DNA of 64,000 nt from Zanthoxylum bungeanum (taxonomy: Eukaryota; Streptophyta; Magnoliopsida; Sapindales; Rutaceae), in the NCBI GenBank assembly GCA_019454045.1, contig SKCR01036774.1, positions 223,205-287,204 on the forward strand, written 5' to 3'. Within the stretch, counting starts at the first letter, position 1. The number at the start of each line of letters is the position of its first letter. The notes beneath the pieces are model-generated. The model worked only from the letters and a program-made list of their open reading frames with translations. It had not been told where the DNA came from and made no database searches. A program made the translations under genes and the position numbers. Shown piece by piece: positions 62,401 through 64,000 of the stretch.

Positions 62401-62965
62401 ATATATTATGTGATGTTTACATCATTAACCATTCTGGCCAGTGTAATCATGTTTAAGGTAACTTGTTTCATTGAATGATTTATAATCTCCTTTTTTGTTC
62501 AACGAGTGTCGTATCATTTCGAAATACGACTGCACTAATTCAGCATCATATCATGCCATTCAGATTTCTTTCCTCAGCATAACTTTTCCGACTTTATAGT
62601 TGTAGACACATTAAATATACTCCTTTTTGGTAAATTAGTAATTCTAACTTTTCTGACTTTATTTCTGTTTAATACAGGATTGGGATAGACAAAATCCGAC
62701 TCAAATTGTCACGGAAATGTGTGGGTTTGTGACGATTCTTTCTGGGACTTTTCTTCTTCACAAAACAAAGGATATGGTTGATGGTGGGTTTTCATTGATT
62801 TTCCTTGAAATATTGAGTAAAATCAACTGTACGTAACACTGTGCTCTGTTTGCAGGATCTTCATCAGCATCTATCCAAATGTGCATGTCTAAGCAGTCAG
62901 ACGAGAATGCTTATGATCCCCAAGCTGTCCCTCTAAGGCGTCAAGACAACATACGCCCTTCATGA
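50496..62965 (+). CDS. NIPA: NIPA/DUF803 family membrane protein, putative magnesium transporter (9 exons, 349 aa)
   Basis: Coding exons by my reading: 50496-50661, 51251-51307, 52188-52278, 52357-52517, 52735-52862, 52980-53117, 62365-62457, 62678-62783, 62856-62965. Phases agree at every junction and give 349 aa, the usual plant NIPA length. Nine hydrophobic segments lie at about 22-40, 66-86, 91-112, 119-139, 159-179, 188-208, 227-245, 255-275 and 291-308. Family landmarks include [58 protein letters not shown] and [13 protein letters not shown]. Animal NIPA proteins move magnesium; the role in plants is inferred by homology, in a cell or endosomal membrane. The C-tail (309-349) is polar. 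No stop or frameshift breaks the gene. The start is the first ATG in frame with the family's N-terminus. Confidence 0.95.
52279..52356 (+). other. Intron 3 of NIPA with GC donor
   Basis: Exon 3 ends ATTATCAG and the intron starts GCAAGATAA; no GT is available nearby that keeps the frame. The acceptor is CTAGCAG before TGCTGCT. A second AG 12 bp upstream (ends 52344) would add four residues (RYAS) in frame; the family sequence favours the downstream site. The intron is 78 bp. Confidence 0.8.
53630..53775 (-). mobile_element. RTE-type LINE, 3' end fragment
   Basis: AAACCAAACCAAACCAACCAAGC followed by CCACTAAGTGGGATCGGCTACATGGAT is, from memory, the characteristic reverse complement of the 3' end of plant RTE LINEs. 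The Copia element at 53776 separates it from the rest (59419-60260). Confidence 0.7.
53776..54288 (-). repeat. 3' LTR of intronic Copia, carrying a MITE
   Basis: In plus orientation TGAAGAAATAG to TTTCTAACA. Matches 59244-59413 on either side of the MITE. Confidence 0.9.
53884..54219. mobile_element. hAT-type MITE (GC-rich ends) in the Copia LTR
   Basis: Flanked by CTACCCATA at 53876-53884 and 54220-54228, compared with a single copy in the other LTR. The ends carry GGGTGGCAAA and TTTGCCATG, imperfect versions of the widespread GGGGTGGCAAAC-type hAT terminus. The interior is two runs of GGCCCGGG-like words around an AT-rich centre. No coding. Confidence 0.8.
54294..55097 (-). pseudogene. pol: Intronic Copia RNase H
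   Basis: Minus-strand frames carry [20 protein letters not shown] (54570-54800), [26 protein letters not shown] and, after a frame change, [37 protein letters not shown] (54294-54542). The D, E, D residues of RNase H are present but split over frames. Confidence 0.85.
55098..55800 (-). pseudogene. pol: Intronic Copia reverse transcriptase
   Basis: Pieces at 55413-55781 ([37 protein letters not shown]) and 55220-55648 ([21 protein letters not shown] and the catalytic [13 protein letters not shown]). Frameshifts interrupt the domain. Confidence 0.88.
56125..56640. mobile_element. hAT-type MITE (516 bp) in intronic Copia pol
   Basis: Terminal inverted repeats CAGTGTTCTAAAACGCG and CGCGTTTTAGAACAGTG differ at one base. 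The 8-bp flanks are GTCTCGAG (56117-56124) and GTCTCAAG (56641-56648). GC-rich subterminal words of the GGCGC/GCGCC kind can pair. No coding capacity. Confidence 0.9.
56649..57500 (-). pseudogene. pol: Intronic Copia integrase
   Basis: The frame at 57047-57355 has [24 protein letters not shown] and [14 protein letters not shown], giving the D, D, E residues. Upstream, [14 protein letters not shown] lies near 57440-57480. The C-terminal part (56644-56979) has [19 protein letters not shown]. Breaks separate the pieces. Confidence 0.88.
57731..58093 (-). pseudogene. pol: Intronic Copia protease
   Basis: Contains [17 protein letters not shown], with the DSGA catalytic motif of Copia proteases. 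The frame closes soon after. Confidence 0.85.
58100..58943 (-). pseudogene. gag: Intronic Copia gag (frameshifted)
   Basis: A start codon at 58943 opens [11 protein letters not shown]; a frameshift moves to the frame carrying [17 protein letters not shown] (58486-58896) and another to the frame with [19 protein letters not shown] and [17 protein letters not shown] (58100-58675), the UBN2-type capsid pattern. Further on is a degenerate zinc-knuckle stretch ([23 protein letters not shown]) near 58110-58170. Confidence 0.8.
59092..59206. repeat. Short tandem repeats in the leader of the intronic Copia
   Basis: Variations of GAACAGTGATGCGTGAGTAGTGACGCCGG recur three to four times between the primer site and gag. 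Confidence 0.7.
59244..59413 (-). repeat. 5' LTR of intronic Copia
   Basis: Plus orientation TGAAGAAATAG to TTTTTAACA; the primer site TGGTATCAGTAG begins at 59243 and reads leftwards on the minus strand. Confidence 0.9.
59419..60260 (-). pseudogene. RTE-type LINE, RT domain remnant
   Basis: The minus-strand frame at 60096-60311 reads [44 protein letters not shown], matching the recalled RTE RT pattern (MYDGAVTSVRT, FPITIGLHQGSALSPYLFALVMDELT). Downstream the sequence decays, with the reverse complement of [15 protein letters not shown] and NKE-like pieces. It is the host of the Copia insertion at 53776-59413. Confidence 0.75.
60261..60656. other. Unassigned intron sequence
   Basis: No element or gene is recognised. 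An A/T run lies at 60317-60330. Confidence 0.5.
60657..61650 (-). mobile_element. Solo LTR in intron 6 (994 bp)
   Basis: Plus orientation TGTGGTAAAAG to GGCACCTACA, flanked by GGTAG at 60652-60656 and 61651-61655. On the minus strand it starts TGTAGGTGCC and ends TTACCACA, and has a TATATAAGCC box at 60907-60916 about 250 bp before its end. No interior or partner LTR is present. Confidence 0.7.
61656..62364. other. AT-rich end of intron 6
   Basis: No element is recognised; it likely represents original intron sequence. Confidence 0.5.
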
Positions 62966-64000
62966 TTGTATATTACCGGTCACATCCTCAATATCTTTAT
63001 ACGGAGGCATTGCTGCCATCAAACTGGATATTCTCGGCGTATTGTGCTGTCCCTGCACGAACCTTTTTCGAAAGATGACGAGCAAAGATGGCAGCAGGAC
63101 TTCTGTAATTCAAATGAAAACTGACACTGTTGGCTGTTGATACATACAATTTAACTTCCCCTTTCTCGGCGGAAATTGTAATTTTGAGCAGTGTCTTATA
63201 CAGTGTAATTTTTACCTTCCAAAACTATAAAGAAATTGTCAGAGGTCTTTGGCTGCTCTGGCTTCGAAATTGATAATGATACTTGTTCTGCTGTCAAATG
63301 GAAGTGCTTCCCTGTGATTCAACTGATATTCAACATTTTCGGAGAGGGATTTTTTTTCCATTCTTCTTTTTAACTTGATGGACTTGTTTCTCTAAGCAAT
63401 CTTTCTCTTCTTCATGGATGCATCATGGCATTATTAAACCAATAATATTATAATTATAAAGTTGGAATATAAAGTTTTTATATAATGTTACTAATATCAC
63501 GTTGCTCAAGTTGTCTTAAATTTGAGGTTTCTTAGGCGAGTTTCTAAAATGAGGTTTTTACTGATAGATGATTAAAAAAATATCATATTATACATTCGAA
63601 AATTGAATTTTTTTTAATTTGAGATCTTAATTTTAGATCAAATTTTAGGGCGACGATTGTTCCTAAAATCATTTTCACACGTCTTTTTAAATATATTGAA
63701 TTGTAATATGAAACATCAAATTTGTAACGTTACATGTTATAATCATATTTGGTATTGAAATATTGTATTTTTCTTTTTAATTGTAATCTCAACCTTTAAA
63801 AATTAAGTTTTTTTTTTTTAATTATTTAAAGTCTCATTGGTAGCTCAATTTGACCTACTTGGCGTAGGATAAGTCGCTTACTTGTTTGCCTAAATAAAGT
63901 GATCAAAGTAAAGCCAATCTCTTTCAAAGCATTTGAGTCAATACACATTGTGGAAAAAAATGCAATAAAAAAACAAATTTCACCTATCAATCCGGCGTTA
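62966..64000. other. 3' flank of NIPA
   Basis: The first few hundred bases are probably 3' UTR; a pyrimidine-rich stretch lies at 63351-63410. No canonical AATAAA was placed with confidence. AT-rich beyond 63420, with no gene or element recognised. Confidence 0.45.

Overview
The window is nuclear DNA of a flowering plant, probably a eudicot (inferred). It holds one recognisable host gene, with nine GT/GC-AG spliced exons, inside a dense stack of nested transposable elements: Copia and Gypsy LTR elements with tRNA-Met-type primer sites, hAT elements with 8-bp target duplications, and an RTE-type LINE. No rRNA, tRNA or CRISPR array was found.

Layout. 1-29175 is a very long-LTR Gypsy derivative (called G) without recognisable gag or pol. 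Its 5' LTR begins about 21 bp before the window. That LTR carries hAT copy 1 (1095-3973) and Copia element C1 (4021-21005). C1's own 5' LTR is split by a large non-coding LTR element, L1 (4808-11995, target duplication CATGT). G's interior carries a 2.9-kb solo LTR (23403-26278, target duplication CTAGC). 29176-31814 holds unassigned sequence and the 3' part of L2, a relative of L1 with its own tandem repeats. 31875-43734 is a decayed Copia mosaic: an LTR and leader of the C1 type, a ruined gag-pol, a solo LTR of the same type sitting in the RT frame (target duplication GAGGG), the rest of RT-RNase H, and an unrelated 2.4-kb LTR. 43735-47692 is mostly unassigned AT-rich DNA. 47693-50084 is hAT copy 2, an internally deleted relative of copy 1.

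The host gene (50496-62965, + strand, 349 aa) encodes a nine-helix NIPA/DUF803 membrane protein of the putative magnesium-transporter family. Eight introns are small or medium; intron 6 is 9.2 kb because a decayed RTE LINE, an antisense Copia element carrying two hAT-type MITEs, and a solo LTR have landed in it. Intron 3 uses a GC donor. Two short upstream ORFs precede the start codon, and hAT copy 2 ends 412 bp before it.

The least expected signals are in the retroelements. C1-type LTRs contain an array of about eight short inverted repeats, nearly all with 3-nt loops of the form TNG. The C1-type leader carries a conserved antisense reading frame whose changes avoid second codon positions. 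L1 and L2 carry different tandem-repeat arrays (about 100 bp and about 141 bp) built on related palindromic cores. L1 also appears to hold an antisense fragment of a host coiled-coil protein gene. Boundaries and identities were read by eye; no alignment or database search was run.
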